A stretch of DNA of 23,863 nucleotides, taken from assembly GCF_002377945.1 (NCBI RefSeq), contig NZ_DFQV01000021.1:14369-38231 (forward strand), read 5' to 3'. Below the pieces are notes generated by a model that saw nothing but the letters and a program-made list of their open reading frames with translations, was not told the DNA's origin and did no database searches. Shown here in pieces: positions 9,701-17,928 of the stretch (within the stretch, counting starts at the first letter, position 1; each line of letters begins with the position of its first letter). Source of the DNA: Psychrobacter sp. UBA3480 (lineage in GTDB: Bacteria > Pseudomonadota > Gammaproteobacteria > Pseudomonadales > Moraxellaceae). The translations under genes were made by a program, and so were the position numbers.

Positions 9701-11508
9701 GCGGTCATGCTGATGGGGTCAATATCTTGATGGCCACGATCGATTATAACCCTGATGCTGAGTTCCGCAGCTGCAGTGTGTTAGCCATTGGCGAGCTACT
9801 AGGCAGCAGTGACCATCAAAACCAAAATCAAAATGCTGAATCGCCTAATGCTAGCTCGCCTGCGGACAACGCTGATAAAAACTTACAGGTTCATACCTTA
9901 TACAAAGCCTATGATAAGTTAATCAAACTGGCCGAGGACGACGAGCACTACTTACAAGACGTGGCCAGTGAAGCCTTAGGTCGCCTTGCACAAGGTGGTG
10001 ACTTTGAGCATAGTCCGCATATTTTTGAGCTATTAAAATCGCACTTGTCAGACCCCGCAATCCATTTCACCAATCCCGCCATTGTCCATTGGTTAAATGG
10101 ACTGCGCTGGCTGAATACAACGCCTGCTTGGGAAGAAATACGCCACTATATACGCATTCATATCGATAAAGCCATATTCTTCCGTCCACAAAGGCATGCG
10201 GTATGGCTACTGCAGATGAATGATAGCGATGCCAATAAAGCATTAATTTTAGATATCTTAAAGCAAAACAACCTAGATCGTGCTGTGCTCATGGCGGCTT
10301 ATACGGCGGCACAGAAAACTTGGGGCAGTCTTGCGACGCAGATTTATCCTTATGATTGGGCAGCCATCCAAAGCCATAATGATGACTTTGTAGAAGAGAC
10401 TGAGCATTTGAGTCTAAAGCGTATCATTGATAATAGCAGCATCGATGAGCTGGCAGCATTTATCACCCAGCATGGCGCGCACTTACCAGCCAACATCTTG
10501 ATGGCACTGCAAAATGCCATTATGGCCAAGCAAGACATGCCAACATCGCAGCTTACCGCGTTGATTACCAGTAGTAACACACTGACACAGCATATTGGAC
10601 TGTGCTATCTGACCCAATACCCGACCAACTATCTTGATAAAGAGATGGTTACGACGTTGCAGCAGCGTTTTGACACTGCAAGCGAGCAATGGCATACGCT
10701 TATTGACACCATCAACCGCAGTCCAACGACCATCAATAATAGTCAGTGGATTGATATGGTTGAGCAAGTGGGTGGCACCATCAGACAACTGGTTTGGCTA
10801 ATCATGCGTCATGTGTCCATTACAGCTGTCAAAGGTGCTGTCGACAAAACGGCTACTAAGCAGATCGTGGCAATGCTTGATTGGCTCAATGATGCTCGTC
10901 AACCATTGACCATCACCTCTATTCCACTGCTCTCTACGACTGTTAGCGGTTGGTGGCAGCAAGCGCTGTTAGGACTACTGGCCAGACCAGTCGCTGACGA
11001 TAAGGTGTTATCAAATATAGTGCCAACATTGAGCAGCGTATCAACTACGGTTCAATCGCCGCTCACTTATGACAACCAAGCCTTACTATCAACGCTACTA
11101 ACTCGTATTGAACAAAGCGGTACATCTACCCAAAAATCCATAATAACGGTAGTAAAAAATGCGCTGAAACATAAGGGCTCGTCTACCGAGATACCAATCA
11201 ATCAGCAGCTACTACAGTGGATCAAAGCCAAAGACGCTGACGCACTTTATCATTGTGCAAATAATGACAACATGGAGATGACGGTTCGCATCCGTGCCAT
11301 CGAAGCGCTTGGACAGCTACATGATCCAAATATTGAACAATGGCTGACGACGCTCATGGCACATGAAAACTCAGACATTCAGAAGCTTGCTTATAAAGTA
11401 CTACGCCGCTGGCAACGTGCCATGATACGAGCACAGCAAAAGCGTCCGTTGGCATATAGTCAGGACAGCAGTCAAAAAAGCAATCAGGGTGAAGGAGACA
11501 GTCAATGA
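3784..11508 (+). CDS. Giant WD40-like/HEAT-repeat protein (ARM-type retron accessory)
   Basis: This is a 2574-residue protein, about 280 kDa by length. The first 335 residues look like a WD40-type beta-propeller: repeated strands such as ALTALATSSDGSWLVVADKTGDV (about 172-194, partial), KVNALCFEPVGQYFFSAGADK (218-238, partial) and ITALCVSDTRLFTAADDKSV (264-283). A polar linker with a short repeated STSQN unit (about 336-351) follows. The rest is a very long HEAT/ARM array, clearest at about 730-785, 1955-1990 and 2498-2545, broken by Ser/Asn/Asp-rich linkers. No catalytic motif, nuclease signature or membrane segment was seen, so it looks like a scaffold or sensor. It starts 69 bases after the previous gene with only a weak ribosome site, and overlaps the next start by 4 bases (ATGA). 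It probably corresponds to the ARM component of type XIII retrons; that assignment is from memory and gene order. Confidence 0.75.
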   Translation: MKTVTLPYWGQIIGLVSKANSTQAATQKTTKQDGRSLFITRQQQAAATVLYVLDQQGEQFSLSTTALPCAMQAITKIDDSTIVMIGDDGHLYQTDWQAKKVKKTSAKSLLDAPENNNNDIGRAVAMAPLQDALAILYPKHIVVWPYQDSQASNTVIIEHYSSSIAASSKESALTALATSSDGSWLVVADKTGDVSSYQWTSDSVQLTLSSRKQLHLGKVNALCFEPVGQYFFSAGADKCLYRTHVQGDLHPVDRAKSSQHSEMITALCVSDTRLFTAADDKSVKSWAFDKGQPNSCKEDLTKARQIVLSSYAEQPTLIVVSADQSLRFVPIDHAQSTSQNSTSQNSTAKNSKLLPVAYIIKDGYQRIGQLLTDASNNNDVSFKEGLALLQAQADNQTLELVKKLLADSDTLTANQALQLVQWVATTNLDKTAQVLEQQLSSAHSAKVRLAAFHALADRASTAKRPLHYLEEAFKNRYYEEVVASALQGYLKVAMKDATSQRRILPILRDALSHSFANIRKQALASLETLLPENSPQADLMALDCNQSDIVQSGLIRLYQRGMLNHLEVSRQLMLLQNHRNTEIRQTAFYVSLLSQPKLVEALKQQGDTQTLRTLSDFDDFRLLRGTLLDNASSTAANNKVKQSDEAIRLTLSTQDFISQADNTQTSKSKNKAKTAKSKKPDTESINLSNDTLEPLLQSLSNSHEDISFRAAYALACLQDKRAFGTLIRLMSHDDSAIIRAGVATALGHLNIEDAKAVLPTLLDDKDAGVRQVAMQAYGKLADNALSWAATGFASKHQDIHEQSLALFLKHVAPDSSNSGDSSDKSAQMSSEMTDILLQALNNPFTSIRLEVVKVLLNRQFKQSSESAIVDIIELLQQSLFEDVHQVAIEEWQRLLLAMNSKHKTNKANNTEETNHQKTNQAVLTLFFADTFAAIRKQAFDISLKQSKHLGFADVMLSALASPYADTKQLALATVQARANTTQLTQLMPALVAMFADDSIELRKQALIVALALTDLQPTILADHSSLDDSSADDQPNHHEALITAALNSPYPDIQLTVAQLLASQSRLYADEEQAQRSDEQAYQVFKHYLELPMPSQGKKSDSYTQWHNHVSQALFGLSKLAYPSKHDALGWYAKYLHHSDADFKPLAPKITQIVSFEDIDLLVKWQKDERDIINQSASLCLAILGDARGQYFLTHNMRDNTDNLSTLVAPMTPTHWLQAQHGLGITHARQLQPLFESESYAVSARLLLIFNDLQNGWHDNRPTPEKTATSTGRPNRLIEALSFADNDTAVVYANILARYPNDVQHPNNQSALSSAWQYLSDYLSRQLGSILSSHSEVITMTIDAMPNTADKGGVKGQSHNTASIRASTLTTVSTENLQQLANLSRHQQPLVRAQTIDVICNLSELLAHDYYDDEDDVFETLQKWQRSLQALLSAHPVSASIQDVSNDDAQTVGSSSTDKQDSSELHYPYQSLAFGAWIGVIRAGDDYYANSSTTDQAIRGLMWLATQSSQLNTNNNTNNDEDWRDSTSRVLLPLLNHRSFDTRELAWECLYKLNMPTKKLADYAMSTPYRDMVKRGLDLLLDTAKNDAIQQQSKPSDTATVSSSADQQLIDLLKTNNHTLAEETYQLLKGRLGHLPASLLGLQTYCQSLLPQIVTEWKQVIVTPFADSQSPSGQRQDKLTFLLHAVKSDDWNAKYQALSQLVEFHDVLFADSTLFDSLFDFAEDAQSSNERYRSWKLLTEALTSYQFINKNTVEGRLNSSFDSGLESSFNIATAEQVANEAHLRLLALLDDPHINKPKQFIYSDIADLRNTHLAAPLLQRLENLFEHTPQKHKEERKYLFDTLVKISGYDQNIEDYLDEREDTRWLQRQHPRDSQVLLSLFTTLMSHSDYVLAALLLPSLAWVKSDDSDLSSRIDSALALAYEQMPAKHTFKLVEALAYRAKRRHGSIASLQNALRNKDADVQFAAAEGLAKCGHADGVNILMATIDYNPDAEFRSCSVLAIGELLGSSDHQNQNQNAESPNASSPADNADKNLQVHTLYKAYDKLIKLAEDDEHYLQDVASEALGRLAQGGDFEHSPHIFELLKSHLSDPAIHFTNPAIVHWLNGLRWLNTTPAWEEIRHYIRIHIDKAIFFRPQRHAVWLLQMNDSDANKALILDILKQNNLDRAVLMAAYTAAQKTWGSLATQIYPYDWAAIQSHNDDFVEETEHLSLKRIIDNSSIDELAAFITQHGAHLPANILMALQNAIMAKQDMPTSQLTALITSSNTLTQHIGLCYLTQYPTNYLDKEMVTTLQQRFDTASEQWHTLIDTINRSPTTINNSQWIDMVEQVGGTIRQLVWLIMRHVSITAVKGAVDKTATKQIVAMLDWLNDARQPLTITSIPLLSTTVSGWWQQALLGLLARPVADDKVLSNIVPTLSSVSTTVQSPLTYDNQALLSTLLTRIEQSGTSTQKSIITVVKNALKHKGSSTEIPINQQLLQWIKAKDADALYHCANNDNMEMTVRIRAIEALGQLHDPNIEQWLTTLMAHENSDIQKLAYKVLRRWQRAMIRAQQKRPLAYSQDSSQKSNQGEGDSQ
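11492..11497 (+). promoter_or_regulatory. Ribosome binding site of the SWIM gene, inside the upstream gene
   Basis: AAGGAG lies 7 bases before the ATG at 11505, within the last codons of the giant HEAT gene. Together with the ATGA overlap it fixes the start and indicates translational coupling. Confidence 0.7.
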
Positions 11509-13754
11509 CTATAGATAATCAATTAGACCAAGCATTAGAAACAGAATCAGAAGTAGCAAACACTGATGGCCTGATGATGCAGTTGGACTACGCCGCACCC
11601 AGCCAAATCAGTCAAGTTAACGAATCGTCAGATTCACTGTCGGAGGCGCAAACGACCGAACACACTCAGCATGTGGCACTATTTGCTCAGCTAAATCGAT
11701 CGGAGGTTAACTTCCATGGTAAGGTCAAATCTCCCCTTGTCTTTCGTGACAGTTTGCTAGCCTTATTCGATGTGGTCAGTAGTGATTATCGCTATGTGCC
11801 AAAAGACCGTTCAGCGTATACGATCTTTATGCAGATGCGCCGTGCCAATAGCAATAAAAATCTATTTACTGCGCAGCGTGACTATTTCACATGGTTGTTC
11901 GATAACGATCCACTCGCCTTTTGTATTTTAGATCCTATTATTCAGGTGCATGAGCAAGGTGTCAGCTTTGAGGTATTTAGCCGTGATGAAGGCTGCTATG
12001 CCCAATTAACATTGACCAATGAGATTTTTGAGCAAAATACCAAACCTACCTTTGGTACGACAAGTATTGATTACAGTACGGCCTTGTTTAACGGTATTGA
12101 AAAAATACGCGATCATCAACAAACGATATTAGACATTGGTCATGAAGCGGTCGGCTTACAGTTACTTGAAGCCAAACCAGAGACAGCTGAAGCAGATACT
12201 GATAGTACAGTAACCAAGCCCACCGTAAAAAAACAGATCATAGAAAAACGCATCAATGTACCAAAAAGCTGGGTCAGAGCACTGCTGCAAGTACAGTCTG
12301 CAGGTCAATTGACACAAGACACCATCCATCTCGACCCAATCGCACTGTACAACGTGTTGTTTGAGCTGCGTATGCATGCTGATATCAAAGGCAAACGCCG
12401 TGGATTGTTGATTGAGCTTAGACCTCAGCAGCTGCCAGTGATTATATTAGAGCCATTTGACATCACTGTTACTAGCCAAGTCAGCCAACAGCAAAAGCCC
12501 TATCAAGGTCAACAAGCAAAGCTCATTCGCTTATGGGGTCGTCGTCGTCTCAGCCTATTAAAACGACTGTTGCCGCATGCTGATAGTGTTTCCGTCTCTT
12601 TATTGGGTCAAGGCATGCCAAGCTACTGGACACTAAAAGGCAAAGGCTTTCATTTTACCTTTGCTATGACAGGCTTTAGCCAAGCCAACTGGTCACAGTC
12701 ATTAAACTTTGACTTGTTACTGCCAAAGCGCCCACTGCAAAATACATTAGCTGCTAGTGAAGGGTTATCAGACAGTAGTAAAGCAACCTTAGATGATAGT
12801 AATAATGATAATAACGATGAGCATAATGGCTTGTCTGTATTGATTAAAACACTGGCAAATACTCCTAGTACAATAGAAGATTTGGTAAAGTCGCTATCAG
12901 CAGATGCTTCATTAACGTCTGTGCCTGTTTCTCGCCAACAAATCCAGCAATGGTTACTGTCAGGTACTCAGCAAGGCTTAATTCGCTATGAGATGGCGAG
13001 GCAGCTGTATCACTACAGACCTTTGACGCAGACACCGCTTGATATGGCGCAGTTTGCTTATCACAATGAGGCAGAAAAACAGGCCTTTGATTTGATTAGC
13101 CGTACGGATGCCGTGCAGAAGTTCTCTGTCGAGACAGTCGCTGTCAAAGGTATTACCATTCGTGCAGATATTCATGTCGAAGAAGACAGACGTACTTATC
13201 ACAGCCAGCTGCAATTAGGCGATGAAGCACTGGTCAGCCGAGCAGAATGTAGCTGCCCGCAGTATTTACAGCACCGACTCACTCATGGTGTGTGCGCGCA
13301 TCTTATCACGCTACGACTTAGATATAACCAATACGACCCAAATAACACCGGCAATGATAGCTGGCATGACACTCGTGTCTTGAGTAAACGCGTACCGAGT
13401 AAGCACTTTAATCAGCCTAGGAATAAAAAAGAAAGCGTACAAGTAGCAGGCTATAACTCGTTAATGACATTATCTTCTGCACCAACACTTGATTTAACGG
13501 CCTTAGCTCAACCAGTTGCCCAGTCACACGCGACTACAAGTGATAAGACACAAGCGTTAACCGCACAAGAGACCGCTATTGCTTATGTTTACATCACCAT
13601 TGCCCATAAGAAGATTACCATTGAACAAACAATAGGTGACAAGGATACGCGCCAGCAGTTGGTGTTCAATCAGCCTGCTCAAGCCAAAGCCGCTTTTTTA
13701 CAACATATTGCCAGATTTGAAGCCAAAGGCTTTATCGAAAATCAAGGGATATAA
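11505..13754 (+). CDS. SWIM zinc-finger protein of the retron operon (WHSWIM-like)
   Basis: This 749-residue soluble protein carries a SWIM-type zinc site, CxC...CxH, with ligands C582, C584, C597 and H599. SWIM domains are known to bind DNA or proteins and occur in bacterial SWI2/SNF2-linked and retron-linked proteins. About 580 residues precede the zinc site with no domain I can name firmly. The segment about 445-510, which ends in a QWLLSGTQQGLIRYE stretch, looks like a winged-helix fold just before the SWIM region, which would fit the 'WHSWIM' label used for type XIII retrons. An acidic Asn/Asp linker lies near residues 420-440. The gene overlaps the preceding stop by 4 bases and ends 3 bases before the RT start, so all three are likely made together. 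The zinc motif is seen directly; partnership with the RT is inferred from coupling. Confidence 0.8.
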   Translation: MTIDNQLDQALETESEVANTDGLMMQLDYAAPSQISQVNESSDSLSEAQTTEHTQHVALFAQLNRSEVNFHGKVKSPLVFRDSLLALFDVVSSDYRYVPKDRSAYTIFMQMRRANSNKNLFTAQRDYFTWLFDNDPLAFCILDPIIQVHEQGVSFEVFSRDEGCYAQLTLTNEIFEQNTKPTFGTTSIDYSTALFNGIEKIRDHQQTILDIGHEAVGLQLLEAKPETAEADTDSTVTKPTVKKQIIEKRINVPKSWVRALLQVQSAGQLTQDTIHLDPIALYNVLFELRMHADIKGKRRGLLIELRPQQLPVIILEPFDITVTSQVSQQQKPYQGQQAKLIRLWGRRRLSLLKRLLPHADSVSVSLLGQGMPSYWTLKGKGFHFTFAMTGFSQANWSQSLNFDLLLPKRPLQNTLAASEGLSDSSKATLDDSNNDNNDEHNGLSVLIKTLANTPSTIEDLVKSLSADASLTSVPVSRQQIQQWLLSGTQQGLIRYEMARQLYHYRPLTQTPLDMAQFAYHNEAEKQAFDLISRTDAVQKFSVETVAVKGITIRADIHVEEDRRTYHSQLQLGDEALVSRAECSCPQYLQHRLTHGVCAHLITLRLRYNQYDPNNTGNDSWHDTRVLSKRVPSKHFNQPRNKKESVQVAGYNSLMTLSSAPTLDLTALAQPVAQSHATTSDKTQALTAQETAIAYVYITIAHKKITIEQTIGDKDTRQQLVFNQPAQAKAAFLQHIARFEAKGFIENQGI

Positions 13755-13757
13755 GGT

Positions 13758-15197
13758 ATGACCACACAAACAGCCAACCATAACGATTACATCAGCCCTG
13801 AGCCAGTACCTACTCCTTTTGAGCGTCAGTGGCAGCAACTATGGCAAGATATTGAGCTGGCAGGCGGACGTTACCAATATGTTCAGCAGCAGCTGGTCAG
13901 TCAAGGCTTTATGGTCGATCGTCAACCTGTCGATAACATGAGCCCAAAAGAACGGGAGCGCTATAAAAAAGCCTTAAAAAAAGAGGCAGCTGAAGAGAGA
14001 ATCCTCAAAAAGGCTGCTTGGCAAGCATACAAAGCGCATCACATGGTTTATCTTGGTCGTCATGTATATTGGACGGACGATACCAGTACCGATAAATGGG
14101 ATATCAAAGACGCGGCCAATCGGCTGATTGAAAACAAACTGCCACTGCTGCGTAAACATAATGAGTTAGCAGAAGCGGTTAATCTCACCATACCGCAGTT
14201 AAAAGGATTGTGCTATCAAAGAGAGGTCGCCACCAATCTGTCTTATTCGCATTTCACTATTGCCAAACGCAATGGAGCAGCGCGTCAAATATGGTCGCCG
14301 ATACCACGTTTGAAGTTTGTGCAACGCTGGATTTTGCACAATATTTTGAATAACTTAACGACGCATGGTGCCGCCCATGGCTTTGTACGCGGTAAATCTA
14401 TCGTGACCAATGCAGCCGTACACAGCAACAGTGAGCTGCTTATTAAGCTTGATGTTAAAGACTTCTTTCCTAGCGTGAGCTGGCGCCGTGTCAAAGGAGT
14501 ATTCCGTCATGCTGGCTACCCAGAGCAAATTGCCACATTATTGGCATTATTGTGTACGGAGTCGCCCCGACAAGTGGTGCAGCAAGATGGCGTTACCTAC
14601 TATGTAGCATTAGGCGATAGAGCCTTGCCACAAGGTGCGCCTACCAGTCCTGCATTAACGAACATTGTTTGCTTAAATCTGGATCGACGCTTGACAGGAT
14701 TGGCAGAAAAGTTGGGCCTACGTTATAGCCGTTATGCCGACGACTTGACCTTTAGTGTGCCCGCTATTGAAGACACCAAACCCAAATCGAAGGCTAAAAC
14801 AACGATTAAAGCCACGACTAGCACCGCAAAGAAACAAACCGATACGCAGCATAATAAGCTAATCGGGCAACTGCTCGGCTCAGTCCATAAGATATTACGT
14901 GAAGAAGGTTTTGCATTAAATAATGATAAAACGCGCGTGATTCGTAAAGGCAATCAGCAACAAGTGACAGGCATGGTGGTCAATGGTAGCGGCGTGCCAA
15001 GGGTATCTCGTCAGATTAAGCGCATGTTACGAGCAGCTGTTCATAACCTAGAGTCAGGCGGTACATTACGCGCTGATGAGACTTTAAATACGCTGTCAGG
15101 ATATGCCGCTTGGATAGCCTCGGCAGAGCCAGAGCTAGGACACAGTTACCTGACTAGGATTGAGCGTTTGCAAGTGCAGCAAGAGACATCTGCATAA
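13758..15197 (+). CDS. Retron-type reverse transcriptase
   Basis: This is a 479-residue RNA-directed DNA polymerase. Visible motifs are LDVKDFFPS with catalytic D232, QGAPTSP (292-298), YADD (326-329, catalytic D328 and D329), the retron-specific NAxxH (NAAVH, 218-222) and VTG (403-405). Both hallmark motifs point to msDNA synthesis from a cognate msr-msd RNA rather than to group II introns or DGRs. It is longer than typical retron RTs (about 300-400 residues): an N-terminal extension of about 130 residues contains a charged helix (62-90), and a Lys/Thr-rich insert (about 335-366) separates YADD from the next conserved block. The ATG comes 3 bases after the SWIM stop, with AAGG overlapping that stop codon, implying coupled translation. 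It is the last gene before a strong terminator. The RT class is confident; subtype XIII is inferred from neighbours. Confidence 0.92.
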   Translation: MTTQTANHNDYISPEPVPTPFERQWQQLWQDIELAGGRYQYVQQQLVSQGFMVDRQPVDNMSPKERERYKKALKKEAAEERILKKAAWQAYKAHHMVYLGRHVYWTDDTSTDKWDIKDAANRLIENKLPLLRKHNELAEAVNLTIPQLKGLCYQREVATNLSYSHFTIAKRNGAARQIWSPIPRLKFVQRWILHNILNNLTTHGAAHGFVRGKSIVTNAAVHSNSELLIKLDVKDFFPSVSWRRVKGVFRHAGYPEQIATLLALLCTESPRQVVQQDGVTYYVALGDRALPQGAPTSPALTNIVCLNLDRRLTGLAEKLGLRYSRYADDLTFSVPAIEDTKPKSKAKTTIKATTSTAKKQTDTQHNKLIGQLLGSVHKILREEGFALNNDKTRVIRKGNQQQVTGMVVNGSGVPRVSRQIKRMLRAAVHNLESGGTLRADETLNTLSGYAAWIASAEPELGHSYLTRIERLQVQQETSA

Positions 15198-15217
15198 ATA
15201 TTTATTTATATTTATAA

Positions 15218-15260
15218 AAAAATGAGTATTAGAAAAATTCTATTTCTAATACTCATTTTT
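15218..15260. terminator. Bidirectional intrinsic terminator between the retron operon and the UvrA2-like gene
   Basis: There is a perfect 18-bp stem, 15218-15235 with 15243-15260, and a 7-base loop. Its outer arms are an A-run and a T-run, so it gives a terminal U-tract for both transcripts. It lies 20 bases after the RT stop and 36 bases after the stop of the convergent minus-strand gene. Confidence 0.85.
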
Positions 15261-15286
15261 ACATCAGTAACATGTACTGATGTAAA
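15258..15286. terminator. Second perfect hairpin overlapping the terminator
   Basis: A 12-bp perfect stem, 15258-15269 with 15275-15286, has a 5-base loop. Bases 15258-15260 are shared with the first stem, so the two full stems cannot form at once. For the minus-strand UvrA2-like transcript it comes first, directly after the stop. Its function may be termination or 3'-end protection. Confidence 0.5.
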
Positions 15287-15296
15287 TATAGCGCCA

Positions 15297-17864
15297 TTAC
15301 ACCAATAAAAACGCTGCAGTACGACTGTCTTTTGATTGGGCAACGTCATATGGCGTACCTTGAGCGACGATTACCCCGCCCGCATCCCCTGCCCCTGGTC
15401 CGATATCAATGATCCAGTCACTATTGCTCGCCACCTGCATATCATGTTCAACCATAATAACGGTATTGCCCGCAGCGACGAGACCATTTAACTGCGTCAT
15501 AAGCATAGACACATCAGCAGGGTGTAGGCCGGTGGTTGGCTCATCCAATATGTATAGCGTGTCGCCTCGCTGCGTGCGTTGCAGCTCGGTGGCAAGTTTA
15601 ATACGCTGTGCTTCGCCACCCGACAATTCGGTGGCAGGCTGACCCAGACGTAAGTAACCAAGTCCAACTTGTAGCAACGCCTCTAATGCACGCAAAATAG
15701 GCGCTTCATCAGCAAAAAATTCGTGAGCCTCTTCAACTGTTAAGTTTAATACTTCAGCGATATTTTTATCTCGATAAGTGATTGCTAGCGTATCCTCGTC
15801 ATAGCGTTGACCATGACATACCTGACAAGGTGCATAGACGCTTGGTAGAAACAACAGCTCAACACTGACAAACCCTAAGCCTTCACAGTTTGGGCAGCGA
15901 CCTTTTATGGTATTAAAGGAGAACCTGCCAGCATCATAGCCATGAGATTTTGCTTGCTTGGTGGCTGCAAACAGCTTACGTACATCGTCAAATAAACCCG
16001 TATAGGTTGCCAAATTAGAGCGCGGTGTACGTCCAATCGCTTTTTGATTGATATTAATGAGACGACGGACGTGCTCCATGCCAGCGACGATTTCACCGCC
16101 AGTTATTGACTCAAGCTCCTGCTCAAGTAAGTCCGCCTCACCGACAGGCGCTTCTGTAACTGTTTTTTGACCCAATGCTTCATTGATAAGCTCTACCAAT
16201 GCTTGGCTGACGAGACTTGATTTGCCTGAGCCCGAGACCCCTGTGACACTTGTCATCACCCCAAGCGGGAACTCAACATCTAATCCTGTAATATTATTTC
16301 GCTCAATGTTGGCAAGCTTAAGCCACTCTGTCGGCTGCCTTGTGCTAGATTTTGACTGTGCGTTAGACGTAGCATTGGCAAAGAGATATTGACCAGTATG
16401 CGACTGCGTAACTTTACGAAGACCATCTACAGGACCACTATAGACAATCTCGCCGCCATGTGTACCTGCCTTTGGCCCGACATCGACTACCCAATCGGCA
16501 TGTCTGATGACACTCACATCATGCTCAACGACAAACACTGAATTACCAACGGCAATCAGCTCATCCAGTGCACCTAGCAATGCTTGAGTATCAGCGGGAT
16601 GCAGACCTGCCGATGGCTCATCAAGGACATATACCACGCCAAACAACTGCGAGCGAATCTGGGTTGCCAGCCGTAGTCGCTGTAGCTCACCAGGAGAGAG
16701 AGTCGGTGTGGTACGCTCAAGCGAAAGATAGCCTAATCCTAACCTTGTCAGCGCTTCAACACGAGAGAGAATGTCACTGGCGATACGCTGGGCAACGATG
16801 GCTTTTTCGCGGTTTGGTGTGTTATCGGCTACCTTGGTACAAGCGGTTACTTCTAATTTTTCCGCCATTTCAGTCAGTGTTAGCTGTGATAGCTCACCAA
16901 TATCCAATCCTGCAAACTTGACCGATAGCGATTCTTTCTTTAGTTTTTTACCGTGACATTCAGGGCACTCAGATATCTGCATAAATTGCGATACGCGTTT
17001 TTTAGTACGCGGGCTCTGAGTGGTAGCAAAAGAGTGCAAAATGAAGTTTTTGGCACTGGTAAAAGTACCCATATAGTTTGGCTTTTCGCCCTTCTCGATC
17101 GCATCACGCGTTTGCTCAATGTTGTATTCAGGATAGACAGGTACTGTTGGCGTATCATCTGTAAACAAAATCCAATCACGCGTCTTTTTCGGCAGTGTGT
17201 GCCATGGTTTATCGATATCATAGCCCAATGTAGTCAATATACGGCTGAGGTTTTGACCTTGCCATGCTGGTGGCCAAGCTGCAATCGCCCGCTCACGGAT
17301 TGTCTTAGTGTTATCTGGCACCAGCAGCTCTTCAGTGACCTCAAATACGCGGCCGATACCTGAGCAAGTCGGACAAGCACCATCGGGCGTATTGGGGGAA
17401 AATGCATCTGCGTATAGAATCTCTTGATCAGCGGGATACTCTCCTGCGCGTGAGTACAGCATACGCAGGCCATTGGATATCGTCGTTACGCTACCCACGG
17501 ACGAGCGCACTGATGGCGTACCCCGCTTCTGCTGCAAAGCGACTGCTGGTGGTAACCCTTCTATAGAATCAACATCTGGCTCATCGACCTGATCGATCAG
17601 TCGTCTAGCATAAGGCGATACAGAGTCAAGGTAGCGGCGTTGTGACTCGGCAAACAACGTACCAAATGCTAATGACGACTTCCCTGAGCCGGAGATACCG
17701 GTAAAGACCACCAAAGCATTGCGAGGTAAATCAACATCAACGTTCTTCAAATTGTGTACGCGTGCCCCTCTGACCTGAATATTGTCTTGATCAGGGTTAT
17801 AAAGGGCATTTCTCACTGTGTTTGTTGTACTTGTTTTTTCTTCTAATTTTTCTGAATTCGCCAT
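15297..17864 (-). CDS. UvrA2-like excinuclease ABC subunit A homologue without UvrB-binding region
   Basis: This is an 855-residue tandem ABC ATPase of the UvrA family, cytoplasmic and DNA-associated. Walker A motifs lie at 56-64 and 542-550, ABC signatures LSPGE (389-393) and LSGGE (747-751), and Walker B VYVLDEP (411-417) and LYILDEP (770-776). Zinc-type CxxC pairs are at 164/167, 300/303, 657/660 and 680/683. Compared with canonical UvrA (about 940 residues), the first CxxC pair of the N-terminal zinc finger and the following UvrB-binding segment are missing, as in UvrA2/DrrC-type proteins tied to damage tolerance or drug resistance rather than the main excision pathway. The start ATG has AGGA 11 bases upstream, a long spacing. 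It stands alone, convergent with the retron operon. The family is certain; the UvrA2 class is strongly suggested. Confidence 0.9.
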   Translation of the reverse strand: MANSEKLEEKTSTTNTVRNALYNPDQDNIQVRGARVHNLKNVDVDLPRNALVVFTGISGSGKSSLAFGTLFAESQRRYLDSVSPYARRLIDQVDEPDVDSIEGLPPAVALQQKRGTPSVRSSVGSVTTISNGLRMLYSRAGEYPADQEILYADAFSPNTPDGACPTCSGIGRVFEVTEELLVPDNTKTIRERAIAAWPPAWQGQNLSRILTTLGYDIDKPWHTLPKKTRDWILFTDDTPTVPVYPEYNIEQTRDAIEKGEKPNYMGTFTSAKNFILHSFATTQSPRTKKRVSQFMQISECPECHGKKLKKESLSVKFAGLDIGELSQLTLTEMAEKLEVTACTKVADNTPNREKAIVAQRIASDILSRVEALTRLGLGYLSLERTTPTLSPGELQRLRLATQIRSQLFGVVYVLDEPSAGLHPADTQALLGALDELIAVGNSVFVVEHDVSVIRHADWVVDVGPKAGTHGGEIVYSGPVDGLRKVTQSHTGQYLFANATSNAQSKSSTRQPTEWLKLANIERNNITGLDVEFPLGVMTSVTGVSGSGKSSLVSQALVELINEALGQKTVTEAPVGEADLLEQELESITGGEIVAGMEHVRRLININQKAIGRTPRSNLATYTGLFDDVRKLFAATKQAKSHGYDAGRFSFNTIKGRCPNCEGLGFVSVELLFLPSVYAPCQVCHGQRYDEDTLAITYRDKNIAEVLNLTVEEAHEFFADEAPILRALEALLQVGLGYLRLGQPATELSGGEAQRIKLATELQRTQRGDTLYILDEPTTGLHPADVSMLMTQLNGLVAAGNTVIMVEHDMQVASNSDWIIDIGPGAGDAGGVIVAQGTPYDVAQSKDSRTAAFLLV

Positions 17865-17928
17865 AGCGTTATTGTTCCTATCGAATCGTTGTTTATTCCT
17901 AACGAGCTTAGTTTTTTTTATTTAATTA

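Noticed and set aside
10483..10788. 101-codon minus-strand ORF inside the giant HEAT gene
   Set aside because: It lies wholly within a coding frame of consistent HEAT character and has no supporting motif.
13758..15197. RT as part of a group II intron or diversity-generating retroelement
   Set aside because: Retron NAxxH and VTG motifs are present. There is no maturase or endonuclease domain, no intron domain V-like RNA, and no template/variable repeat pair was noticed.
16568..17363. Plus-strand ORFs of 117 and 136 codons opposite the UvrA2-like gene
   Set aside because: They are antisense to a clearly conserved ABC ATPase, have no family features, and owe their openness to codon bias of the real gene.
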